From Cheilinus undulatus (Eukaryota > Chordata > Actinopteri > Labriformes > Labridae), in assembly GCF_018320785.1 (NCBI RefSeq), contig NC_054869.1, positions 17,060,698 through 17,124,697 of the forward strand: DNA of 64,000 nucleotides. Reading direction: 5' to 3'. Shown piece by piece: positions 31,002 to 41,396 of this stretch; the stretch's first letter is position 1; each line of letters starts with the position of its first letter. The translations under genes and the position numbers were made by a program. Under the pieces are notes generated by a model, which saw only the letters and a program-made list of their open reading frames with translations, did not search any database and was not told the DNA's origin.

Positions 31002-34000
31002 TCAGTGGCTGATGTTCATCTCACTTTCCTCATCCTCATCAGCAGAGAAAGCAGAGAAACTGACTGGCTCACATTCAAGAGCGCGTAAATTTACTAGACA
31101 TGCAGTTTGGGTGCTGCTGAACTCTGGAATCGTCACCAAAAGGACTTCCTGGCCATCAGGACCTAAAGGGAATAAAGTGACAAAAATGTTGTAAATACAC
31201 TCAACTTTGAAATCTTAAAATCGATACTGTGTAAATGTTTACATTGTGCTCTGACCTTTAATGAGCTTGGACTCAAAGACTGGGGCATTGCCGCTGAAGT
31301 AAATGTGGGGACACTCTTCCAAAATGAAAGGGTCTTTTTGGTAGAATGGGTAACAACCTATAGATAAGAAAACAGTGTGATATCTTCCTTTCATATCAGC
31401 TAAAAAAGGCTAGAATGTTTTATCCTGTGCCGTCTTACCTAGAGTATCAGGTGCAGTAGGGGCCAGGTGTCTGAGTCGTAGTGTTTCCTCCAGGATTTCC
31501 AGGTGACTGTCTCTGCTACTGTACTTCTGGATGTCGCCTACATTCTGGCCAGATGTGCCCAGGAACCTTCAAACAATCACAACACAATTACAGGGATTTT
31601 CACACCAATCTGGGATATGAAGCAAACAGAGGATAGTGACTGTGTTGTTTTACCTTACTCCATCGATGTTAACCTGGTGTGGATTAGAGGCTAGCTGTAG
31701 TGTGGGATACACAGAGGACAGGGGGAACATGCAGCGGTGGAGGGGCTGCTGTGGGAGGGTGTAGTTGGTGGGATCATACTGGCCTGGCATTAAATCCACT
31801 GGAACTGAGGCCTTGAAACATCAAGAACAGGAAAACTCATAAATCTTACGTCTTTAGATTCCTTTGTAATGAACTGTACAAACTCCTCTCATTTTATCTC
31901 CTCCTACTGTCTTTTACATTCAGTTTGTCCAACTAGTTTATATAATATTCAACACAAATGGGAAAGGGAACTTGACAGTGAATACATAGAGGACAACTGG
32001 CAAGAAGATGTTGAGGAAAAGAGGACTATATCCACTTTTTCTGGCACTGTAAATACATATCACAGTTTTGGAACTCCGTAACTAAAGAACTTAATGGCAT
32101 TTTCAAAACTAAAATTAAAAAAAAACCCTGGGCTCTTCTTGCTTGGTCTTCCCTCTAAAGATCTGTCATTTCCCTCTCTCAATTTCAAACTACTGGACCA
32201 ACTACGCTTTTGGCAAGAAAATGTATTATTCTGTGTATTTTCTTCATTAAAGTTTAACACTTAATAGTGATTGTCGATGATTTTGTTTTCAGCTATAGTT
32301 AGAAGATTTTTCTGTTAAAACCCATCAGAACTTTTTTCCATTGAATTTTAACACAGTTTTACTTAACTAAAAGCATTAATTTGAACTGCCACAAGAGTGG
32401 AGGAAATCAGTGGTTTTTCTATCATTAAAAGGTCTTTACTAGTGATGCGCTGATTATAGAATAAATGGCCAGTATCCAAAGTGATGTTCTAAATAATTAA
32501 AATAATTGATGATTCTTCTGCCAAAAACCATCTTTGATTTAGCAGTAAGGTGAACTAGGTGTCCTTTAAACTACTGACACAACAAATAAACCTTGACTGA
32601 TATCTGTTTATGCTACATTATTTGCCACTGGCCAGTGTTTGTCAACAGAGCCAATACTGGCCAATAGTGATGTTAAACTGAGGCATCGGTGCAGCTCTAC
32701 CTTTAACACTGATAAAAATGATTTAGTTGAATTTTGTTTTTCCAATTAAATGCTCAGAGTAATGCCACATGGAGCAAAACTCTAGAGTGTACAGTGAGGC
32801 AAAATTTCTGATGGAAAACAATCTCAAAGTAAACGGGTGCATAAAAGCACAAGAAAAACACTAAACACACACATTAACATACAACATTTATGGCATAACT
32901 GAAAGTGCTTGTGATTAAAGCCTGTGAACCATAATGAATACTGTATTTCTAAAGAAATCTTAAATAGGGAAAAATTCATGTCAAAGCATAGAAATAACTT
33001 GTGAGTGACAGAAATTCCCTTTATTTTTTATCTTTATCTTTTCTTTTCTTTTTCTTTCATACCATCAGCTATTAGACCTTATAATTCTACAGTAAACAGA
33101 TGAGAATCCCAGACAACTGAATTTCCCTTCGGGGATAAATAAAGTTCTTGTATTGTATTGTATTGTATTTGCAGTTCTACTCACAACTCGTGATGTCCTA
33201 CTGAAAACTCTTTGTGAGTTGAACCATCACTGGTTGATAAAGGATTTTTAATTACATCAGAGTGCCTCAGATCTTGTTTTAACTGCCATCTCTACTATGG
33301 ACTCTGCAAATAATCTGGCATGTCACTATTTCATGTTTTGCTTTTTTATGTTTGTCCTCTCATCCTGATTCTGGTCACACTCTACCGACATTTTTTACCC
33401 CATGCAGCACTCACACTATCTCTAACCTGTGAGCAATCTTAGGAGATTATGAAAAAGTGGTGTTGAAAACAAAGGTTGAATTTGTATTTGTGCAGAAGTT
33501 TTCCTGTAATTCTGCAAAGTAAAACCATAAATTACCCAATACTGGTTGTCAAGAACTTCTGTTTCGTTGCTGTGGTATTAAACAGATATAAAAAGGATTT
33601 GATTTTTACACATGTAAGTTATAAATCCTAAATTAAAGGAAGTTAATAAAAATATGGCTAGACTAAATAATACAAAAATATTATTCCGTGGTTGTTAGGC
33701 TTATCATGGTTAGTGTGTACATTTTTTACTAAACATTAGGCCTGGCACCATGGCTTTCATTACTTTTCAGAATCAGAATCAGCCTAACTGGCCAAGAATG
33801 CATACACAAACAAGGGATTTGACTCCCGTTATCTTAGCTTGAAATGTGCAGGAATTACACATCAAGTATAAAAATGATAACTTTAACTTAAATATTTAAA
33901 AGCTCTAATGGGGCATTTGAACTAATATGTACACAAGTCTGTGTGCATCAATGGTATGGTGCAAGGAGGATAAGATATGTGATGATGTGGCAGATGAATC

Positions 34001-35792
34001 AGGCGTATATAAGATAATTTATATTTAAGTAGTGCAAAGGTGAAAATAAGGAGAGGCGTTATTCTACAGTGTTTTTTTACATTTAAAAATGGCACTGTTA
34101 GATTAATGACAAGTTATGTTCATCAGAGCCAAAGCCTGGGGGAAGAAACTTTTGGACACATATTTATAAATACTTGTTTTTACAAATTATGTCTCATCCT
34201 ATATGTCATTTGGAAACTGCACATAATGTAATAAAGGCATGCAAATGCAAAGGTAGAGGGAATACTCACCACCAGCTGCAAGAGCAGCTCATCCAGTAAA
34301 CGCATCGCCTCCACACTGCCAGCCTGAGTCTTCTTAGTGAGGTACTTTGCCTTAACATAAACAACAGGAAGTGAGTTAGTTCACTTTGAATTTCTGAACA
34401 AGTCATATTCATAATAGTTGTATGTAAATATGCACATGGGGGGGGGCTAAACCACATCCTGCTACCTTTGTTGATGCATCCTTGTCCTGTGTGCTGTGGC
34501 TCAGAAGGTTACCCGCTAAAAGGACTCTAGAGATCATCGCTGCCCCACTCTGCTCCCCCTGGACACCCAGCTGACCAGTTACCATGTCAACCAGCAACTG
34601 TAGCCCCAGCATGCTGTCGGCGTGACTGCTGCCGAGGCCAAGTCCTGAAGCTAGGAGCACAAACCTGCACGTAACAGACAGCATATTAAAATCTACTTTA
34701 TAAGAAAAGATGACATTAACACTTTAATAGTTTGCATTAGAACCTGTCAGAGCTCAGTGCAGGTCTCGGCTTCTGTGGAGGAAGATCAGCCAAGCAAAAG
34801 TCTTCAACTGTGAACTTTCCATCATTCTTCTCTGCTCCATATACTGCAATAACACTACCTGAAAAAGAAAGAAGGTCAAAAGTGAAAAAAGATGTATGAG
34901 ACATGATCAGGGTTGTGTTTGTAATGCCACATGATCCTTGATATGACAGTAACACCTTTTCACTGTCTAACTTCTTGACTTAAAGATTAAAATCCTGACC
35001 TGTGACACACTTATCTCTGTCAATTTTGCCCTCCAGTTTGATCCTCTGCAGCTCGTCCTCCAGAATCAGCTCGTCTGTTTCACTGATGTATTTGGCTCGT
35101 GCGGGCTGAGGCAGCAGGTTGTGCTTCAGGGAACAAGAAAACAAAAAAATGAGGCGTGACACTCGCCAGCAGCTGCTGTCAATCATCTTGTATGTACAGG
35201 ATCAGCCTGTAAGATTAAGTGTGGCTGCAGACCTCATCACTGATCTCTCTCAGAATAGATGGCTGCAAGTCCATACGCTTGAACAAGGTACCCACAATGC
35301 AACACTGCTCCCCTGTCTGGAGATCACACAGCTTCCTGATATGCACATCAGACCCTGGCAGGAAATAAAGAATTGTTTATTAAAGTAAAATCTTAATTAA
35401 ATATTTTCACTTCTACTTGAGTAGATTTACAGACCAGTAGATTTACTTCATCTAAGGAAATTTTAACGAAAGTAACTGTACTTTTAGTTCAGTACAATAG
35501 TCCTATACTCTTTACCTCTGGACAAAAATAAGAGACCTAGTTTTGGTAAACATGGTCTAAGCTTACCCCACTTCTGCTGGGCTCTCTCTGACAGCAATGG
35601 CCTCATCTGCATGAGTCGTGCTGCGTAAATATGAGCATACTGCCGGTTGAAACTCCGCTCACCGACTCTGTAGCTCTCAGAGCAGGAACTGTAGGCCAGA
35701 GACATCCTCTCAAACACCGAACCCGGGTCATCTGAGGCAGGGCGAGAGAGCAGAGAGGAGCCCTGCTTCTGGGCGCTCAGCTCGGAGAACAT
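31002..35792 (-). CDS. pold2: DNA polymerase delta subunit 2 (p50 B-subunit), complete
   Basis: Non-catalytic B-subunit that holds the polymerase delta holoenzyme together in nuclear DNA replication and repair. Coding exons in transcript order: 35792-35567, 35354-35233, 35123-35000, 34858-34744, 34664-34466, 34350-34270, 31811-31654, 31566-31439, 31357-31256, 31162-31002. They sum to 1416 nt (471 aa; human about 469) with the frame open across every junction. Recognisable blocks are the N-terminal [20 protein letters not shown], the OB-fold region with HNLLPQP and [15 protein letters not shown], and the inactive calcineurin-like phosphoesterase domain with [12 protein letters not shown] and [21 protein letters not shown] 5' UTR exon probably ends at 36028 (donor GTAAGA) and joins an acceptor just before the ATG (CACAG then TCATG). 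Intron 6 is enlarged to about 2.5 kb by retroposon relics. The exon 4 donor (GTTCTA) is weak. Confidence 0.95.
31930..32250 (+). mobile_element. L1-like LINE ORF2 C-terminal relic (pold2 intron 6)
   Basis: Frameshifted plus-strand translation gives [19 protein letters not shown] and then a region resembling the L1 ORF2 tail ([11 protein letters not shown], then [14 protein letters not shown]). It lies antisense to pold2. Confidence 0.5.
33119..33175 (+). mobile_element. Retroposon 3' tail (TTTCCCTTCGGGGATAAATAAAG, then (TATTG)n)
   Basis: The GAATTTCCCTTCGGGGATAA motif followed by ATAAAG and a short (TATTG)n repeat is a characteristic 3' terminus of a fish LINE/SINE family. Only the tail is recognised with confidence. 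Confidence 0.6.
33765..34160 (+). mobile_element. Dispersed LINE-type repeat fragment
   Basis: It starts with CAGAATCAGAATCAGCCTAA and CTGGCCAAGAATGCATACAC, and contains TCATCAGAGCCAAAGCCTGG with GGGAAGAAACTT near the end. These blocks are known to me from fish retroposon 3' regions. Strongly diverged copy. Confidence 0.5.
35397..35475. mobile_element. Fragment of the hAT MITE family (pold2 intron 1 of the coding region)
   Basis: TTCACTTCTACTTGAGTAGA and CAGTACAATAGT match the intact MITE at 52284-52810. No ends are preserved. Confidence 0.5.
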
Positions 35793-36027
35793 GACTGTGC
35801 TGAGGGAGGAGATGGGAGAGGTTATATGTAATTAATCCAGTTCGTCTTAAATTATCCATGACTAAAGCGTGAATCAAGGCGTATAAACAATCCAGGGCTA
35901 GCTGCTTGTGCTTTAGCCTAATGTTAACAGTAGACAGCTTCCAGTCAGTGCTATATCTAATGATTTCATCTAAACCTACCAATTTCTGAACAACCATGGC
36001 GAAGCAGCAGCTCTCAAGCGTCTTACC

Positions 36028-36430
36028 TTGTACTGTGTTGGCTTAATTGTCAGTAGTTAGCGTAAATGTCCCGCACATACAAAAAATGTCCAAAATAAAC
36101 TCGTTTAAGGTCCTGTCAGGAGCAGTTCCCGCGAAATCGCCCGCTCAACACTGCTAGTTAAAGGCGCATGCGTATTCTCGCGAGAATGTATACAGAGCAC
36201 CAAAAAACTGTAGCATATCACGAAACAACACCATGCAATCATCCAACCTTTAACATAGATACCTCTTAAGAGGATGTAATAATTGTTTAAATATCGCAGA
36301 GCTGATGCCAGGACGTTTATGTTTTTATCTCGTGGTCGCACAGAAACTACGTCACACATTCAATTCACTAGTCGTAGGGAATTTACGTCATAATAGCGTC
36401 GCGGCAGCACGCAGGCTCGCCATTTTCGCA
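36028..36430. promoter_or_regulatory. CpG-type bidirectional promoter between pold2 and the nono-like gene
   Basis: The pold2 5' UTR exon (ending at 36028 on minus) and the nono-like 5' leader diverge from this interval. Within 61 bp lie TTCCCGCGAAA (36126-36136, E2F-type), GCGCATGCG (36164-36172, NRF1 core) and the palindrome TTCTCGCGAGAA (36175-36186, the TCTCGCGAGA promoter motif). A CGCCATTTT (YY1-like) lies near 36418 on the nono side. No TATA box is seen. Motif recognition is by eye; binding is inferred. Confidence 0.65.
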
Positions 36431-36515
36431 GCTCTTTGTGCGCCACTGCCAGCTACGAGTTTGCGTGTTTTTATCGAGGAAACTCTCGATTCGTGTTTTG
36501 ATTCTTTTCCAAAAG

Positions 36516-37820
36516 ATGCAAGGAAACAGAGGCCCCCAGCAGAACCACGGCCCCAGCCGTCCCGGGGAGCAGAAAAAACCCGGAGGATCAAACACTAACG
36601 GCCAGCAGCCCGAGCCGACCGAGCAGACCAACCCCAATGAGGCCTTAACCCTGGATCTGCAGAGCTTCAGGAAACCGGGAGAGAAAACCTTCACCCAGCG
36701 TAGCAGGCTGTTTGTGGGAAACCTACCGACCGGAGTTACAGAGGAGGATCTGGAGAAGCTGTTCGCTAAGTATGGCAAGGCCAGTGAAATCTTTATCAAC
36801 AAAGAGAGAGGCTTCGGGTTCATCCGGCTGGAGACCAGAATCATCGCTGAAATCGCCAGAGCAGAGCTGGATGATGCTCCATTCAGAGGCAGGCCCATAC
36901 GAGTGAGGTTTGCGACACACGGTGCAGCTTTAACAGTGAAAAACCTGCCTGAGTTTGCGTCCAATGAGCTGCTGGAGGAGGCCTTCGCTGTGTTTGGTCA
37001 GATAGAAAGAGCTGTGGTGATAGTGGATGACCGAGGCAGGCCCACAGGGAAGGGAATAGTGGAGTTCACCTCAAAGCCAGCTGCAAGAAAAGCCCTGGAT
37101 AAGTGCAGTGATGGTGCTTATCTTCTCACAGCCTTCCCTCGACCTATTACAGTGGAGCCCATGGAGCAGTATGATGAAGAGGAGGGTCTGTCAGAAAAGC
37201 TCATCAACAAAAACCAGCAGTTCCACAAAGAGCGTGAACAGCCACCTCGATTTGCTCAGCCAGGCTCCTTCGAGTACGAGTACGCCATGCGTTGGAAGGC
37301 CCTGATGGAGATGGAGAAGCAGCAGTACGAAATGGTGGACCGCAACATGAAGGAGGCGCAGGAGAAGCTGGAGGCCGAGATGGAGGCAGCCAGGCACGAG
37401 CACCAGGTGATGCTGATGAGGCAGGACCTGCTGAGGAGGCAGGAAGAGCTGCGGAGGATGGAGGAGCTCCACAGTCAGGAGGTACAGAAGAGGAAACAGG
37501 CCGAGCTCCGGCAGGAAGAGGAACGTCGAAGGAGGGAGGAGGAGATGATGAAGAGGCAGCAGGAAGGCTTCAGGGGCAACTTCTCTGAAAACAGGGAGCA
37601 AGAAATGAGGATGCATATGGGCAACCATGGCATGTCCATGAACAGAAACTCTTTGGGTGGAAATTCTGGCTCTGCTGGTACTTCTGGCTTGGCTGCAGAG
37701 AACACCCCCTTGATGTCTGCCCAAGGAAACAACAACATGCCTGGAGGACAGGGGGGCTTCCCCAGAGGCCTCCCTGGCTCCGGAGACTATGGACCTCCTA
37801 ACAAGCAGCGCAGATTTTAA
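36516..37820 (+). CDS. nono: Intronless NONO-type DBHS protein (p54nrb family)
   Basis: Nuclear RNA/DNA-binding protein of the DBHS family (NONO, PSPC1, SFPQ), which dimerises and acts in paraspeckles, splicing, transcription and DNA repair. A single uninterrupted frame of 434 codons starts at the first in-frame ATG ([10 protein letters not shown]). Order: Gly/Gln/Pro-rich N-terminus (1-55), RRM1 (about 64-133; LFVGNL and RGFGFIRL), RRM2 (about 138-213; LTVKNL and GKGIVEF), NOPS (about 214-265; [20 protein letters not shown]), charged coiled coil (about 265-350), then a Met/Gly/Asn-rich tail ending PPNKQRRF. The core is closer to NONO than to PSPC1, but [13 protein letters not shown] and ENREQEMRM recall PSPC1. 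Vertebrate nono normally has many introns, so this intact intronless copy is probably a functional retrogene, or a lineage that lost all introns. AATAAA is at 38073-38078. Confidence 0.85.
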   Translation: MQGNRGPQQNHGPSRPGEQKKPGGSNTNGQQPEPTEQTNPNEALTLDLQSFRKPGEKTFTQRSRLFVGNLPTGVTEEDLEKLFAKYGKASEIFINKERGFGFIRLETRIIAEIARAELDDAPFRGRPIRVRFATHGAALTVKNLPEFASNELLEEAFAVFGQIERAVVIVDDRGRPTGKGIVEFTSKPAARKALDKCSDGAYLLTAFPRPITVEPMEQYDEEEGLSEKLINKNQQFHKEREQPPRFAQPGSFEYEYAMRWKALMEMEKQQYEMVDRNMKEAQEKLEAEMEAARHEHQVMLMRQDLLRRQEELRRMEELHSQEVQKRKQAELRQEEERRRREEEMMKRQQEGFRGNFSENREQEMRMHMGNHGMSMNRNSLGGNSGSAGTSGLAAENTPLMSAQGNNNMPGGQGGFPRGLPGSGDYGPPNKQRRF

Positions 37821-38072
37821 GCCATGTGTCTAACCTCCCCTTTTCATATTCACTGTATTTTGAAGTTCATGTAGTGAGCGTTACTTAATGAACTTTAAAA
37901 AACTGTTGCATGTGTTCTTTTTTTATTATTTTTATTTGTACTTTCAAGTTCTGTTTTAGAACAAAGATTATAACTTTCCAAACGAGCCATTTGTTTTACT
38001 TTATTACTCACCTTAATGTAATTTTCATAGGGATAGGAAATGTTTTTGTCCTGGACATGTTGACTTTTCTGG

Positions 38073-38078
38073 AATAAA
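38073..38078 (+). terminator. Polyadenylation signal of the nono-like gene
   Basis: AATAAA about 250 bp past the stop codon in a T-rich 3' UTR. There is no genomic poly(A) tract right after it, so any retroposition is old or its tail has decayed. Confidence 0.6.
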
Positions 38079-38363
38079 TTTGTGATTCCCTAAAATTTCT
38101 GTTTGACATTTCATGTCTTTCAAAGTCTTAAAACAGCTTAGAATCATTGCTGTCACAAATTTCTGCTCAGTTTTTAATCACAAAAACAACACAAAACATG
38201 TTTTTTCTGTGTGGTGAGAATATAGAATATAGAATATATATTTGGTCAAGCATTCAAATGCTGCTGTAAAATGGATTTCTGACACTGGATTGAGTTTAGA
38301 TGCAGTGAACAATGTCACACTTAAAATCAAATGCCAAGAACACATGTCAGATCCACGTTAATC

Positions 38364-41300
38364 CAGGAATGGGCAACTTTGGTTACCAAGAGGGCCAAAC
38401 TGATTTTATTGTCAATGCAGAAGGACCCAAGTTTCACGAATGTTTGATATTCTCAATTTAATTTCTTTGATAACTAAAATTGATGAGAGGAAAAAAATAT
38501 TGGTTCCATAATCATTTATTATACCAACATTGATGTTTATAAATTTCAGTGCAAATAGAAATTGTTTGATTATAAGATTAGCACATAAAATCGATCTAAA
38601 GCTTTTTCAATGTAGTAACCTTGATAGTAACGTATTTTACTTGTATATTTGTTTTATTTGTACACTTAGTAATGCATCCAAAAAAGTTTTGCAGAAACAT
38701 TTGCAGCCAAGTATCTACTAAATAGAAAATACATTGAAGAAAACTAAATCAAAGAAATGAAAAACAAAGGTGAAAAGTAAATTAAAGTACATAAAAAAAA
38801 TTAACAGGAAAAAAAGAAATTAAGAAGTTTTTGTTGTTTTTTTGTTTTGTTTTTGTTTTTTTAAACTTCTTATTTATCTTCAACATATAACAGTACAGTC
38901 AGATGTTTAATAACAACACAGGCATATCACTGTGGGCAGTCCAAGAGTCTAAGAGTCCAAACAACATCCATTTACAGTTAATACATATGAAGAGGGGGGA
39001 TGTACTCCAACCATCCGTAGAGAGCATAACTGTATGAAAGTGTCCTCCTTTGGATGACTATGTTATTTGGGCAAAGACATGTAGTAAGTACCAGACCAAA
39101 ACCATGGAAAGATAGAAAAAAATAAATAAATACATAATACACATAACATTACCTTTGTTTCATATTACACATCAACTGAAAGAAAATTAGATATTGGGGA
39201 CCATTTGGTCAAAAATCTTTCTGTTCTTAATTTTAGCTTTGCTGTTATGAATTCCTTATTATAGACATCTTTAACTCTTTGCTTCCATTGTGTCACTGTG
39301 GGGCGCTGTGGTTTTAGCCAGGAGACTGTTATCATCTATCTGGCAATAAGAAGTGAGCTCTTAACAATACACTCTTATTCTTATCTTCTATATTTATTGG
39401 TGGGATTCCTATTATAAAATAAGATGGTTCTAGAGGTACATCTATGTCTAAAGATTTTTAATCTCTTTTTTTATATTTTGCCAGAAATCTTGTAATTTAG
39501 GACAATCTCAGAAGGTGTGGGTGTGGGTGTGGTCTCCTATCAGGCTACAGCCCCTCCAGCATTGACCAGAGGAGTTACTAAATTTAGAAGTGACTAGAGG
39601 AGTCTTAAAAATTCTCATCTTAACTTCCCATTCAACTTCATTCCAAGTGGGGCTGCTTGTTATGTTGTGTCTTTCTATACATGAGCTAATCCAATCTTCA
39701 TCCTCAATTATGGTGTTCATCTCTAGTTCCCATTTCTCCTTAATATCTAAACTGTTATCCTTTGATTCTTCCTGTGAGATTTTGTAAATGTGTGGTATGA
39801 TCTTCTTTCTAATAATTCCTTTCATGGTTAACATAAAAAAAATCTCTAAACTGGATGGTGAGGTACACAACTTGTCCCACTCTTTATGTTTCTGTAAATA
39901 GTGTCTAAGCTGTAGGTACTTAAAAAAGTCATGAGCTGAAAGGTTGTATTTGTTTTGAAGCTGTTCAAAAGACACAAGATCTCCTCCTTCAAATACCTGA
40001 CTCAACATAATCAAACCCTTTTCTTCCCACTTTTTAAACCCTGTTTCTAATTGAGATGGGAGAAAGTCAATATTATTTGCAATCTTAGCTGCTCTTGATA
40101 TTGAGATGGGGATTCTTAACTCCTTTCTAACTTTAGACCGTGTTTTAAAAGTGTTTTTTATCCAAACATTACTGATTTTACTAATTCTCCATGTCTCTTG
40201 TTTCAGAAATGGGACTGTGTCTAAAGGTATATTTGGGTATTCACTCTGCTCCATCCCCACCCATAGGGCATCTTGATCTTGAGTTAACCATAGATCTGAG
40301 CTGGGCAGCCCAATAGTATTTTTCTCAAATTAGGTAGATCCAAGCCTACATTTTCTTTTGAATTAAGCAGCCGTTTCAGCTTGATCATAGGTCTTTTATT
40401 TTTCCATATAAATTTTGATAACCATTTATTCATTGCTTTAAATGTGGATATGGGGACCTCTAATGGTAGAGATTGTAACATAAAGAGCAGCCTTGGTAAT
40501 ATATTCATTCTTCTAATCTTCACTCTTCCTATCAGGGATAGGGGTAAAATCTCCCACTTCAAAAGATCATTTTTTATCTCAAAGTTGGTATTTTTTAATC
40601 AAAATAAAATAAAATAAAATTATAAATAAAACATACATAAATAAATTTGAAAAATGAGTACAAAAAATATTTAAAAATTCACAAAAAAATGGAAAAAAAT
40701 ATTCCAAATTCTATCAATCAAATAAAATATAAGAGAACTAACCATATACCTCTAATGAAAGATTACAAGAGAAATGTCTATTTTCAAGGCGGGCCATTTA
40801 CCTTAAAAGTTATAATTTATTGGTATCCGAAATTCAAGCTGCTTCTTCAACTCAGTGAAAGTGATGATTACTTGTTATTTTACGTGCATATTTGTTCATT
40901 TATTTTTCACAAGTGCACTTAGTGGTGCATATAAAAAAGTTTATCAGAAACACTGCCAATAAAATCTACTAAAAAAAAAAAAAAAAAAACTAAATCAAGG
41001 AATCAAAAAATAAAAATAAATGTTATAATGTAAAAATATAATGAATACAATTTGAAAATTAAAATTAATTAAAAATTAGAACAATTTTTTTCCTAATTAA
41101 AAGAAACCAAAAATAAATACTTGAACGATCTTCAAAAAAAAAAATAAAATAAAATAAAATAAAATGAGTACAAGTAAAATTAAAACAGAATAATAATTTA
41201 AAAATTCAAACAAATTGAAAACATGTTTCAAATTGTTTTAATAAAATAAAACCGAAATAAAATAACTAACCATATACGTGTAATGAAAGATCATAAGAAA

Positions 41301-41396
41301 AAAATCCTCTGTTTTCATGGCAAATTTTCTTTTTTTTTAAAAGTTTAGGATTTATCGGTATTTGAAATTGTCTTGAACTGACAGTTGCCCATCCCG
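38364..41396. mobile_element. hAT-like element (CAGGAATGGGCAACT ends) with nested L1 relic
   Basis: The left end CAGGAATGGGCAACTTT (38364) and right end AGTTGCCCATCCCGG (41382-41396) form inverted repeats of a common fish hAT family. Internal blocks recur: the stretch at about 38640-38760 (CACTTAGTAATGCATCCAAA to AAACTAAATCAAAG) is repeated at about 40915-41000, and CTAACCATATACCTCTAATG (40738) recurs near 41268. So several related copies or internal duplications are stacked. Confidence 0.55.
38826..40600 (-). mobile_element. L1-type LINE, 5'-truncated ORF2 tail with poly(A)
   Basis: The minus strand encodes an L1-like ORF2 C-terminal region in two frames. Upstream is MKWEILPLSLIGRVKIRRMN with KWLSKFIWKNKRP (40562 to about 40290). 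Downstream is a 250-codon frame (40260 to 39508) ending near SGQCWRGCSLIGDHTH, which resembles the CWRC-type end of L1 ORF2. A T-rich block on plus (38826-38866) fits the poly(A) tail. It is inserted into the hAT element, so younger than it. Confidence 0.7.

Noticed and set aside
35728-35997. Minus-strand frame starting MVVQKL upstream of pold2
   Set aside because: It reads through the pold2 5' intron out of frame with pold2; the pold2 start at 35792 fits the family N-terminus.
36383-36964. 193-codon minus-strand open frame
   Set aside because: Lies antisense to the nono-like coding sequence; its composition follows from the GC-rich, purine-biased coding strand and it matches no family.
37191-37724. 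177-codon minus-strand open frame rich in Leu/His
   Set aside because: Antisense shadow of the Glu/Arg/Gln coiled-coil region of the nono-like gene.
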